Source: Bacillota bacterium (GTDB lineage: Bacteria; Bacillota; Limnochordia; DTU087). Taken from it: a stretch of 56,969 nucleotides of DNA. Both the position numbers and the translations under genes were made by a program. The stretch is from positions 1 through 56,969 of the forward strand of contig JAAZMR010000068.1 in the NCBI GenBank assembly GCA_012798695.1, written 5' to 3'. Shown here in pieces: positions 38,410 to 46,967 of the stretch. The notes under the pieces are model-generated. The model made no database searches and had not been told where the DNA came from. It saw only the letters and a list, made by a program, of their open reading frames with translations. Every line of letters starts with the position of its first letter. Within the stretch, counting starts at the first letter, position 1.

Positions 38410-38841
38410 CTACAAACCCAAGTAGCGTCTAGCTAAGATGACGGCTACATAGTCATCATATGGCTGATCTGGAACTTGCATACCCAAAGGAATGATTCGA
38501 TACAGCCATGATCCTGCTCTCCGCCGCTCTTCGAGGTAATACCGACGAGCTTCTTGGCTGGTCAGGTGCTCATCTATCGCCTCAACCCCTGCAACCAGCT
38601 CTGCTATGCCCTCTTGCTCGACCAGCTCCATGAACCTTTCGGCCCCGGTCCGATCTCCTACAACTACTAGTGCCGGGCTATAGTGCCTCGCTACTCCTCT
38701 CACCCTGCCCAGCAAGTCCTTTTCACGGACTATTTCTTGTAGGCGTATCTCACCATCTATGCTTACGACTGCTAATCCACATTTCTCGGTACCAGGATCA
38801 ATGGCGATGATGTACTTAAATTCTCTCTTCGCCTTATCCAT
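38410..38841 (-). CDS. YqgF/RuvX-like RNase H-fold nuclease
   Basis: This 143-residue protein has the YqgF/RuvX layout: IIAIDPGTEKCGLAVV (first catalytic Asp), VVVGDRTGAERF, EAIDEHLTSQEARRYY (acidic middle site) and YDDYVAVILARRYL (last Asp) at the end. The endings LPxGxxxPxxPxDD and KCG near the start resemble the cyanobacterial branch of YqgF more than Bacillus YrrK. YqgF proteins act in 16S rRNA 5' maturation and are structurally related to RuvC resolvases. The start at 38841 has AAGGATG about 14 bases upstream, a weak site. It sits between two outer-membrane protein genes, after a strong terminator, which is an unusual place for an rRNA-processing gene. Confidence 0.75.
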   Translation of the reverse strand: MDKAKREFKYIIAIDPGTEKCGLAVVSIDGEIRLQEIVREKDLLGRVRGVARHYSPALVVVGDRTGAERFMELVEQEGIAELVAGVEAIDEHLTSQEARRYYLEERRRAGSWLYRIIPLGMQVPDQPYDDYVAVILARRYLGL

Positions 38842-38882
38842 AGTTATTCCGACACATCCTTATTGGTCCCTAGATAGACAAC

Positions 38883-38907
38883 ACCCCCGGGAGGCACTCC
38901 CGGGGGT
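38883..38907 (-). terminator. Strong terminator after the OmpM-like gene
   Basis: ACCCCCGGGAG and CTCCCGGGGGT form a perfect 11-bp GC-rich stem with a 3-base loop, 30 bases after the stop. Only a short T-rich tail follows (TGTTGTCT). Confidence 0.75.
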
Positions 38908-38936
38908 TGTAAATCGCTAGTTCAGTCTAGATAGCT

Positions 38937-41900
38937 CTAGAACTCGAACTTGAGACCAGCATTGAGTTCGGTGGCCGTGTAATCGAAGGCTCGATCGTAA
39001 GCCTCGACATCGACATGACGGTAACCCAATTCTAGGTCTGCCACATCGTCGATGACCGGATAGGTCAACTTGACCTCAGCGATCTTATCGATCTCGGGGT
39101 CAGAACCTCCCCAGGCTCCCTCATCCTCGTCATACTTGGTCTTCTGTAGGTTGTTTGGTCCACCGGTCCTATACTGGTAGCTTGCATAGAGATTCGCAGT
39201 ACCGAAGTCTCGATCAGCACTGATTCTATAGGTCATGAGCGGATCTTCATACTCTCGACCATGCCTATCCATGTCAGAGGTGCGGTTCTCATAACCGACG
39301 AACCCGGTGATCGTGGTATCCCAAATCTCCACAGGATACTCAGCACTGAGCTTGAGTGTCTGCTCGGGAACGGCTTCACCCCAAGCTACTTCATCAGGTT
39401 CAGTGGTCTTGCTCTTGGTCTCTACCCAATCGCTCGGAGCGTCGAAGTCACTATCGATAGCATTGGTGGTGTACTCGTAGCTAGCAGCCAGCCCCAACTT
39501 ACCGAAGGTCGGCTCATAGGCTACCCGTCCCAAGAGACTGCTACCATCTTTGACTGCCGCATTCTCGATGTTAGCATACTCTGCACCAACGGTCAGCGGA
39601 ATCCCAAAGAGATCCTTCTTCTCGGCGGTGAACTTCATGGCGGTTACATCGGTCTTATCCTTAGTTGCGTTCCCGTCCTTAGTCACATACGCTCCGCCCA
39701 AAGTCAGTCCCAAAAGGTCGAAGTTGTCAGCCGTTAGCTTGAGATTGGATGTGTAGTCATCGATGCTTTTAGCAGTCAAGAACTTCGTATATCCATCGTC
39801 AACTGCCTTGTAAGTTACTTTCCACTGTGGCCGAGTGTCATCTTCACCTTCCTCGGGCTCAGGGCCGTATTTCTTACCGACAACGATCTTGTATCCAGAC
39901 TTCTCAGCATTGTTCGCTGCATAGGCTACTTCATAATCGGCAAAGTTCAACTTACCGTTTAGACCTAGGCTGTAGGCCCAATCTTGGATTGGGGCTTCCA
40001 TACCCGTGTTAGCATCCTCATCAAACCACATTCTGCCATACTGCAAATCAATGACGAAAGCATCACTTAGCTTATAGGCAGTATTGACCAGGGCGCCATA
40101 GTTGGCCAACTTGTACTGCAGTTCTTCGGGGTTCTCCTCTTCCTCACCTTTATCAGGCTCCGTATTCGGATTCCAGGGCCGGAAAAGCTGAACTTCAGTA
40201 TCAAGGTTGCCCAGTACTACATTGGCCGCCACTGCTTCCATGTCGTCCAAATCTTCATCATCATCCATGATGAACTCATTGTAGCGAGCGGCAATGTCAG
40301 GCCTTGTTCGCTGACCGGCAAAGAACCAGCGCAGTGCCTTATCTGTGTTGACTTCCAACTTGACGTCTTCTAATCCGAGCTCACCATCATCATCGATATC
40401 ACCAAAAATATCTGCAGTGCTAGCTAAGCCGGCCTTCACCGATACACCTTCAGCCGGAGTGGCTTCCAGGTTAAGTTCGAATTTCTGCTCTAGCTTAGCG
40501 GTGCGCTCATAGATCTCATCATCATCTTCGTCTCGGGGATCCTTGTAGACACCCTTGCGTTTTTCGACTTCCTTGTCACCAACTAAATACTGGTCATCAA
40601 TATCAATACCCACATTCTTAAACACGGTCTCAGTCGAGCCGGAAAGCTTTACTTTCTCATGCTCTTCTTTGAAGGTAGCGAAATCAGCTGCCGTAGTCTT
40701 CTGCTCTTCATCTACTACAGTCAACTTAGCAGCAGTTTCTGCGTGCTCATCTTCTAGAGCAGACAGGTCCTCTTCCAGCACCTGGTCAGCAGCTCTTAGA
40801 TCAGATATATCAGTAGCGGTAGTTCCCATCTCATCATCGAGCTTGGCAACTTGCCACTCTAAGAGATCGATGCGGGCAGTATTATCTTCAACAATATTCT
40901 CTAGATCGGCTACACGCACACCGAGGGAAGCTAGCTCAGCGCCAAATTCCTCGCTCAGAGCTGCGATTTCGGACTCCATAGCCTTAGTCGTGCTCTCCAG
41001 TAAGGCTGCTAAAGCGTCTACATCGCCTTCCAGAGCGGCTACCGTAATAGCCAAGCTGCGGACTTCCTGAGTCGCGGCTTCAGCTGCGGCTGCGGCTGCA
41101 TCAGCTTTTTCAGCTGCTGCGGCAGCGGCTGCGCCGGCATCTTCAGCACCCTTCAAGGCTGCTAAGGCTTGCTCAGTGGCCGTGGTGGCCAATGCTTTTG
41201 CCTCAGCGGCACCGGACTTGGCTTCATCAGCTTCAGCTAAGGCCATGTCAGCCTTCTTGTCAGCTACGGCAAGAATGGCGTCATTGACCTCCAGCCCGAA
41301 AGCAACCTCATCGATCAGCTTTCTGGCCTTAGCTACATCTTCCTGCAGCTCGGCAATATCCTCTGCATTTAGATCGGCGGTCGTCTGCGCGTTGGCTACA
41401 GCGGCCAGCAACCCCTGCAGATCCCTAGCTGTGAGTTCCGGCTCGATCTCAACTAGTTTTTCCACAACTTGTGGCTCCAGCTTAGATACATTCTCAGCCA
41501 CTGCGTCAGCTGCAACCTTGGCAATAACTGCTTTGGCCTCATCGGTGAGCTCGAATGGCTGGACAACCTCGACTGGCTTCTCCACGACCACGCGCTCGAC
41601 AACTTTAGCCTCAGGCAGCTCTACGCCGGCCAGTTCCGCTTCAATGGTGGCGGTCAGGTCAGCTTTAACCTTGGCCATTTCTTCGACCAGAGCTTGGGCT
41701 ACTTTGTTGTAGATGTCATCAGACATGCCCTCTACCTCAGCGCCAACTTCCGCAGCAATGAGGGTATCCAGGCGACCCAGTACTCGTGCAAATACCATGG
41801 CCATCTCATACCGTGTAAACTGTCTTTCTCCCTTAAAAGTTCCATCCGGATAGCCGATGATCAGACCTGAAGCAGCCAACTCGGCTACACTATCATAGGC

Positions 41901-42011
41901 CCAGTGATCCTTTGGTACGTCGGCAAAGGGCATACCTGCTGCAAATGCCGGCATCACCAAAGTAGCTACCATGATTATCGCTACTACTAACGCTAAACCC
42001 TTTCTATTCAT
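38937..42011 (-). CDS. OmpM-like SLH / coiled-coil / beta-barrel outer-membrane tether
   Basis: This 1024-residue protein is built in four parts. A signal peptide (1-25) is followed by an SLH domain (29-80: FADVPKDHWAYDSV, GYPDGTFKGERQFTRYEMAM). A helical region (about 105-450) is rich in Ala, Glu and heptad-spaced Leu/Val, with a poly-Ala stretch near 290-315, and is expected to form a long coiled coil. A beta-barrel (about 454-1024) has acidic turns and ends in NAGLKFEF with C-terminal Phe. OmpM proteins of Negativicutes share this plan and hold the outer membrane to wall-linked polyamines or polymers through SLH. ATG 42011 has AAAGGGGG; the frame to 42110 has no site. It has a long leader and its own terminator, and is probably highly expressed. 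Confidence 0.88.
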   Translation of the reverse strand: MNRKGLALVVAIIMVATLVMPAFAAGMPFADVPKDHWAYDSVAELAASGLIIGYPDGTFKGERQFTRYEMAMVFARVLGRLDTLIAAEVGAEVEGMSDDIYNKVAQALVEEMAKVKADLTATIEAELAGVELPEAKVVERVVVEKPVEVVQPFELTDEAKAVIAKVAADAVAENVSKLEPQVVEKLVEIEPELTARDLQGLLAAVANAQTTADLNAEDIAELQEDVAKARKLIDEVAFGLEVNDAILAVADKKADMALAEADEAKSGAAEAKALATTATEQALAALKGAEDAGAAAAAAAEKADAAAAAAEAATQEVRSLAITVAALEGDVDALAALLESTTKAMESEIAALSEEFGAELASLGVRVADLENIVEDNTARIDLLEWQVAKLDDEMGTTATDISDLRAADQVLEEDLSALEDEHAETAAKLTVVDEEQKTTAADFATFKEEHEKVKLSGSTETVFKNVGIDIDDQYLVGDKEVEKRKGVYKDPRDEDDDEIYERTAKLEQKFELNLEATPAEGVSVKAGLASTADIFGDIDDDGELGLEDVKLEVNTDKALRWFFAGQRTRPDIAARYNEFIMDDDEDLDDMEAVAANVVLGNLDTEVQLFRPWNPNTEPDKGEEEENPEELQYKLANYGALVNTAYKLSDAFVIDLQYGRMWFDEDANTGMEAPIQDWAYSLGLNGKLNFADYEVAYAANNAEKSGYKIVVGKKYGPEPEEGEDDTRPQWKVTYKAVDDGYTKFLTAKSIDDYTSNLKLTADNFDLLGLTLGGAYVTKDGNATKDKTDVTAMKFTAEKKDLFGIPLTVGAEYANIENAAVKDGSSLLGRVAYEPTFGKLGLAASYEYTTNAIDSDFDAPSDWVETKSKTTEPDEVAWGEAVPEQTLKLSAEYPVEIWDTTITGFVGYENRTSDMDRHGREYEDPLMTYRISADRDFGTANLYASYQYRTGGPNNLQKTKYDEDEGAWGGSDPEIDKIAEVKLTYPVIDDVADLELGYRHVDVEAYDRAFDYTATELNAGLKFEF

Positions 42012-42501
42012 CCAGTTTAACCCCCTTTTGATCTCGCTTCTCCTTATCACCGGAGTCCCGGACCAAATCCAGGGTTCGAAGAGTGAGTGACCTTGTTTCC
42101 TCACAGACAACCTTGGATTATGTAACGGAACTCCCTTATGCCCATCAGTGTAAGCAGTCGTGTCTTCTTCGGGGGTGCACCTCCTTCCCTGCCACCTGCT
42201 TTAGATAGGCATAACTAGGCATAGTTTACCTGTATTACTAGTATTTCGTGGAGAGTAGGAAAAATCCTTCCCGAACGTCCATAAAATACTTGGGTTTTTC
42301 TGGAACGAAGCCATGAATTCTATGAATCAACGAGAAGTTCCTAATCAGTGATGCGACTTGTGGATAGTCAAGTGAGAGAAGCTTTCTGCTTTCTTCAATA
42401 TATTACTACGATGCGAAAACTATAATCCCTTCCCATGTTATGGATCAGTGATGTTAAATTAACATAACCCCAGCCTCGGTCTGATCAAGCATAGGGTTAG
42501 C
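42012..42501 (-). promoter_or_regulatory. Long leader/promoter region of the OmpM-like gene
   Basis: This 490-base gap separates the barrel-less SLH gene from the OmpM-like gene. It contains a perfect 15-base palindrome, ATGTTAA-A-TTAACAT (42451-42465), an 8-base direct repeat TAGGCATA spaced by 10 (about 42217-42234), and several -10-like boxes on the minus strand (for example TATAGT near 42417), but no convincing full promoter. The palindrome looks like an operator. No coding frame with a ribosome site was found. Confidence 0.4.
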
Positions 42502-43461
42502 TCAATCAGTGGTTCTACCTAGGAAGTAGGATGTCAAAAGCCCTGCCGGCCTTCTATTGGTCATGTCCGGCTGTAGCTTCAGGCTTTCCCCCTTGAGAGT
42601 AGCAGCCGCATCCAACGGCGCTTGCAGCATTTCACCTTGCTTCTCAAGAGGCTGATCATATAGAGCAGTTACTTCCACCGGTGCATAGATCTCTCTTGGC
42701 TCCTGCCGGTTCGCCGCGATCATACTCCCCCACTGCATTGCTTGCTGCTCTTGAGTCTGCACTGTATCACTATGAGCATGCCATATGCTGGCCCTGAGTG
42801 GCCGCACCTCAACTGCTAAGCTATTAGATAGAGTGAATCCGTTCGTACTGACCGATACGGGAAGAGTAATCTCCAACAGTTGTGTAACACCTAAACATGC
42901 CAGTATCTCTTGTTCTAGGCTATGGCTGTTGATTGAGCCCTGCCCCCCATTCCCCCTTCTAGCATCTACATTACTTTCTGATGCTGTAATCGAGGGAACA
43001 TTAGCTGCAAGTTCTGCTTGAACAATCCCCAATGCATCAAGCTCACTGCTAAATTCTTCTGCTAGGCGGGTCAAAGCCCGAGAGGCGCCTTCTGAATCCC
43101 GGCGAGCCCGGGCCACAGTCTGAGGGGAAAGGCTGACCTTGTCACTCTTGGCTCTGGCCTCTAGGATCTCCCACATCAGCTTATCTGCAGATATGGCTAC
43201 CTGTTCATAATCTTCCTCGTCTAGGGTCATCACCTCGCCTACTAGAAGAGCTACCTCGTATCTAGTAAGGGGAAAAACCTTGGCTAGCTCTTCTGCGCCA
43301 TCATATTCCCTAAACAGATGGGCATCAGCTAAGAGGGTCAAATCTTCATATGCCCAATGGCCCTTGAGCAACAGATCAAAAGAGGCAGCAGTCACCGACG
43401 GGATTGCCGTCATGATCATCAGGCAGCATGCTAATATACTATATATTGCCGGCCGTTTCAT
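42502..43461 (-). CDS. Secreted SLH-domain protein lacking a beta-barrel
   Basis: This 319-residue protein has a signal peptide (about 1-26) and an SLH-like domain (about 30-78: LLLKGHWAYEDLTLLADA, FPLTRYEVALLVGEVM). A helical stretch (about 80-150) ends in EEFSSELDALGI, closely matching NDELRALGLI in the SLH-porin at 36727, so the two share N-terminal modules. After a Gly/Asn/Ser linker (about 160-185) the rest is Gln/Glu-rich with a few possible strands and ends in FLGRTTD, without the C-terminal aromatic of a barrel. The ATG at 43461 has AAGGTGG upstream. It may be a degenerate porin or a periplasmic wall-bound partner of the OmpM-like protein encoded next. Confidence 0.7.
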   Translation of the reverse strand: MKRPAIYSILACCLMIMTAIPSVTAASFDLLLKGHWAYEDLTLLADAHLFREYDGAEELAKVFPLTRYEVALLVGEVMTLDEEDYEQVAISADKLMWEILEARAKSDKVSLSPQTVARARRDSEGASRALTRLAEEFSSELDALGIVQAELAANVPSITASESNVDARRGNGGQGSINSHSLEQEILACLGVTQLLEITLPVSVSTNGFTLSNSLAVEVRPLRASIWHAHSDTVQTQEQQAMQWGSMIAANRQEPREIYAPVEVTALYDQPLEKQGEMLQAPLDAAATLKGESLKLQPDMTNRRPAGLLTSYFLGRTTD

Positions 43462-43582
43462 CGAGACCCCACCTTATGCGCTATCTTATGTCTGTCTTTC
43501 GTGAGATGTGGTGTGATCCCTACCAGACGGTTGGCTGTAACTTTCGGTAGAGCAACAACATCTTTCCTACTCTAGAGGCATC

Positions 43583-43609
43583 AAAAAACCCCCGGGAGTA
43601 ACCGGGGGT
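43583..43609 (-). terminator. Factor-independent terminator after the lpt/DUF3084 operon
   Basis: ACCCCCGG and CCGGGGGT form an 8-bp stem; on the minus strand TTTTTT follows. It lies about 20 bases after the DUF3084 stop and closes the LPS operon. Confidence 0.88.
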
Positions 43610-43628
43610 ATGGGGTCAATTCATTCAC

Positions 43629-45032
43629 CTACTGGGTAGAATCGGCTGGTGCTGGTTCTACCACCAACCTGACCTTCAAAGGACCAACTGCAGTCCAAAT
43701 ATTGGTATCAGCCACAGCACTCACCAGTGCCGGTCCCGATAAGCGACGTACTGCTGCCATCGCATTGAGAAATTCATCGACACTGACATCTCCAACCGAA
43801 CCATCGGCTTTGGTGACCATGCCTTTTTCCAGTCCAGTAATGCTGAGATTCTGCAATAGGCCAAGTAATGCAGCTTCAATATCTGCCGGATTCTTCGTAG
43901 TCACAACAGTGGAACTCACCACTTCCCCTTTGCGGTAAATTAACTGATTGGGGTAATACATGAGTCTGACAACCACTGGATCGCCCACTAGAGTATTACT
44001 AATGGATACAGCCCTGACTACGAAGCGATCGTGTTCAGAGGCCAATATTTGCACTACCTGATTGAAATGCTCCTCAGATTGCACCTTCACTGCACTGGTC
44101 TTACCATCAATACTGGCGCCTCGGGACAAGGCCAACCGATCCACTTGCCTCAAGAAGACCAGCAATTCATCTCGGGCCTGTTCCGGTGAGATACCGCCAT
44201 CGATGATCGTCGCCAAGAGAATCTCACCACTTTGAAAAGCGAAATCTCCGTGCTGAATCTCCTGCAATCGCTTGGTCGCCTCAGTAATGATATCCTCCTG
44301 CCGGCGGATATAGGTTTCATACTCCTCCGATAGTAGTGCCATCTGTTCACGCATACGTTTCTCTGTTTCTTGCTGTTCTTTAATCCGGGCATCTAATCGC
44401 TCATTGATCTGCTTCATATTATCATAGCGCTTTTCCTCTCGAGCCAATTGAGTAATGGCTTCATTGAGCTGTGCCCTGGTAGCGTTCAAATCAGATTTGG
44501 CTTTCTCCAGATCTGATGTTGCCTGCTCGTACTGCTGTTTGGCAGCTTCATACCGTTCGCTGATCCCCTGTAACGCGTTCCGAGCATCATCCAGCTCTTG
44601 CTGTACAGCATCACGCTGAACTACAACCATTTGCAGCTGCTGATCAAGTTCTTCATACTTTCGTGTTTTTTCTTGGATCTGCATGGTCAGCTCTGCTGCT
44701 TGCTTTTCTTGTGCAACCAGTTGGATCTCCACTTCATCCAGCTGCGTTTTCGTAGTCTTGTACAAAGCCTCACTTGTGGCTAGGGCTTCCTTAATCTCTT
44801 TCATATGAAACAAAGCTGTTCGCACATCTTGAGAGGCAATGGTGAGGGTCGCTATAGAAGCCCCGGCAATGATTATCCCAGTACAGATGGTAATGATCAC
44901 GGATGTATGTTTGGGGCGCAACCCAAATAAGCTGAGACGACTGCGGCCTACCTTCATCCCGATCTTGTCACCTAGGTAGGCAATAATACCACCAACCAAG
45001 ACGAGCACAGCTATCAGAGTAATCCCATACAT
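43629..45032 (-). CDS. DUF3084 membrane coiled-coil protein
   Basis: This 467-residue protein opens with two membrane helices (about 3-22 and 46-68) flanking the diagnostic block GRSRLSLFGLRPKHTS. A coiled coil of about 170 residues (85-255) follows, rich in Gln, Glu and Ala, then a globular domain (about 270-450). This is the plan of DUF3084 proteins, best known from Cyanobacteria and a few diderm Firmicutes. ATG 45032 has AAAGGTGG; the frame is open to 45068. It follows the LptG-like gene by 60 bases and precedes the operon terminator. A long coil anchored in the inner membrane could reach across the periplasm, so a helper role in LPS transport or envelope spacing is plausible, but untested. 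Confidence 0.85.
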   Translation of the reverse strand: MYGITLIAVLVLVGGIIAYLGDKIGMKVGRSRLSLFGLRPKHTSVIITICTGIIIAGASIATLTIASQDVRTALFHMKEIKEALATSEALYKTTKTQLDEVEIQLVAQEKQAAELTMQIQEKTRKYEELDQQLQMVVVQRDAVQQELDDARNALQGISERYEAAKQQYEQATSDLEKAKSDLNATRAQLNEAITQLAREEKRYDNMKQINERLDARIKEQQETEKRMREQMALLSEEYETYIRRQEDIITEATKRLQEIQHGDFAFQSGEILLATIIDGGISPEQARDELLVFLRQVDRLALSRGASIDGKTSAVKVQSEEHFNQVVQILASEHDRFVVRAVSISNTLVGDPVVVRLMYYPNQLIYRKGEVVSSTVVTTKNPADIEAALLGLLQNLSITGLEKGMVTKADGSVGDVSVDEFLNAMAAVRRLSGPALVSAVADTNIWTAVGPLKVRLVVEPAPADSTQ

Positions 45033-45092
45033 CCTTTCACCACCTTTCTGTGCCAACAAAACTCCCATAACAATTTACTAAGCTCTGAAAAC

Positions 45093-46181
45093 TTAGTATC
45101 TACCAGCTCGCCTCATCAGGCCGATACCCATTACCCCCAAGATGATGTTCTGTGACCAAGCCCCTAGGATAGGAGGTAAATACCCACCTTGAGCCAAAGC
45201 ACAACCAGCAGTCATAATCACATAGTAAATAAAAATAACGATAATACTGAGTCCAAAACCAACTGAAGAAGCGGACCGATGTGACTGAAGACCCAAGGGA
45301 GCGCCTACTAGAGCAAAGACTATACTCGCCACAGGAATGGCCCATTTCAGGTGCCATTCTACCTCCAGTTTCTGGGTTTCCTTTCCCTGAGACCTGAGAA
45401 TCGCCATATGCCGGGAAAGCTCCCTGATATTCATCTCATCCGGGGATTTCTGTGATGCCATGATTTCTCTTGGTTTCTGCCCGATATCTACAGGTTGTCT
45501 GCCTCCTGCAAAGCGCATGGTAACGGTCTCACCGGCATCATCATAGAAATGTGTAATCCCATTCTCCATAAACCAGCCTGCTTCATCCCACACAATCTTG
45601 GGAGCATATGTGGTCTCTTGGGGCCTGCCGTTTTCCAGGCTAACCATGGTCACATCTTCCATGACCTGTGATTGGCTGTCGAATCTAGCGGCATACAGAA
45701 ACCACTGTAAGAGACTACCCCTATACTTCTTAAGAATAACATTCTTCGTTACCCTCGGCAAGGTTTGCCCCCGCATCTCTGCTTCGGTCAACTTATATGC
45801 AGCATTAGCCGCTGGGACCACGGCTTCATTGATTATCAATGTAACACCCGTCATCAAAACACCGATCAAGAGTGCGGGGATCGCTATCCTATAGAAGCTT
45901 ATTCCCCCGGTTTTCATGGCCACAATTTCACTGTTGGCCGATAGCCGACTCAGTGATAAGAGCACGGAGAGCAATACCGCCATAGGAAATGTCCATACGA
46001 TGATCTGGGGTAGTTTTAAGACAAAGAGTTTAGCAATGACAGATAAGGGTGCACCTAAGTTCATGGCAATGGTAACTAGACGCAGCAAATCCGTCCCTAC
46101 AAACAGGCTGGTAAAAGCACAAATGCCAAAAACCATCGGCATGGCCATCTCTCTTGCCACATAGCGATCGAGAATTCTCAT
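45093..46181 (-). CDS. lptG: LptF/LptG family LPS export permease
   Basis: This 362-residue protein belongs to the YjgP/YjgQ family. Three N-terminal helices follow [11 protein letters not shown], the block [16 protein letters not shown] is the conserved coupling region that contacts LptB, a periplasmic beta-jellyroll spans about residues 130-265, and three helices close the protein. LptF and LptG usually form a heterodimer with an LptB dimer to pull LPS from the inner membrane. Only one copy lies in this operon, so it may be a homodimer, as suspected in other phyla with one gene, or a partner lies elsewhere. It overlaps lptB by ATGA. I cannot tell LptF from LptG. Confidence 0.88.
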   Translation of the reverse strand: MRILDRYVAREMAMPMVFGICAFTSLFVGTDLLRLVTIAMNLGAPLSVIAKLFVLKLPQIIVWTFPMAVLLSVLLSLSRLSANSEIVAMKTGGISFYRIAIPALLIGVLMTGVTLIINEAVVPAANAAYKLTEAEMRGQTLPRVTKNVILKKYRGSLLQWFLYAARFDSQSQVMEDVTMVSLENGRPQETTYAPKIVWDEAGWFMENGITHFYDDAGETVTMRFAGGRQPVDIGQKPREIMASQKSPDEMNIRELSRHMAILRSQGKETQKLEVEWHLKWAIPVASIVFALVGAPLGLQSHRSASSVGFGLSIIVIFIYYVIMTAGCALAQGGYLPPILGAWSQNIILGVMGIGLMRRAGRY

Positions 46182-46897
46182 AGACTGAACCGCTCTCCCA
46201 GGTAAAACTTACGGGCTATCTCATTATTGGCGATATCTGTCGAGGTACCGGCAACCAAGATGCGGCCTTCATGCATTATATAAGCTCGATCAGTTATGGC
46301 CAAAGTCTCTCTTACATTATGATCGGTGATCAGTATCCCCAGCTCCTGGCTTTTTAGGTGAGCAATAATCGCCTGCAAATCGGCCACAGCAATGGGATCC
46401 ACACCGGCAAAAGGCTCATCCAGAAGCAAAACCGCAGGTTCGGTAGCCAAAGCCCGGGCAATCTCAGTGCGCCGGCGCTCGCCTCCAGACAACATGAATG
46501 CCTTGTTATGCCGCACACGATTTAGGTCAAATTCATCGAGCAACTCTTCCAGTCGGTGCTGCTGCTCTGTTTGTGTCAAGTCCATCAACTGCAAAATCGC
46601 TCTGATGTTATCCTCCACCGTCAGTTTGCGAAAAACCGAAGCTTCCTGCGGCAAATATCCGAGCCCCTGTTGAGCGCGAAGGTGCATCGGTAATGAAGTA
46701 ATATCTTCACCATTCAGGTAAATTCGGCCTGCCTCGGGTCGCTCCAAACCGACGATCATGTAGAAGGTGGTAGTCTTGCCCGCACCATTAGGACCCAAAA
46801 GGCCCACTACTTCACCCTGGTTGACCTCTAAGCTGACATCATCTACCACTTTGCGGCCATGGTATGCCTTGGCCAGATTGGTTGCTTTTATGGCCAT
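46178..46897 (-). CDS. lptB: LPS export ABC transporter ATP-binding protein LptB
   Basis: This 239-residue ATPase is of standard LptB length and sequence: Walker [13 protein letters not shown]-loop [20 protein letters not shown], signature LSGGERRR, Walker [18 protein letters not shown] and switch [10 protein letters not shown]. The run [12 protein letters not shown] is typical of LptB and differs from amino-acid importers of the LivF type. It powers LPS extraction by the LptF/G-like permease whose gene it overlaps (ATGA). The start at 46897 has AAGGTGG upstream. It lies downstream of the UDP-sugar epimerase gene by 70 bases. Confidence 0.95.
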   Translation of the reverse strand: MAIKATNLAKAYHGRKVVDDVSLEVNQGEVVGLLGPNGAGKTTTFYMIVGLERPEAGRIYLNGEDITSLPMHLRAQQGLGYLPQEASVFRKLTVEDNIRAILQLMDLTQTEQQHRLEELLDEFDLNRVRHNKAFMLSGGERRRTEIARALATEPAVLLLDEPFAGVDPIAVADLQAIIAHLKSQELGILITDHNVRETLAITDRAYIMHEGRILVAGTSTDIANNEIARKFYLGERFSL

Positions 46898-46967
46898 ATT
46901 TCCACCTTCTTTGCCAGGAACTTTCCACTCACTAAGGTGGCAAGACCCCTGCCAATGGATTCGCCAG

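Noticed and set aside
40555-41712. Two long Ser/Ala-rich open frames opposite the OmpM-like gene
   Set aside because: They are antisense shadows caused by the Ala/Glu-rich codon pattern of the coiled coil on the other strand.
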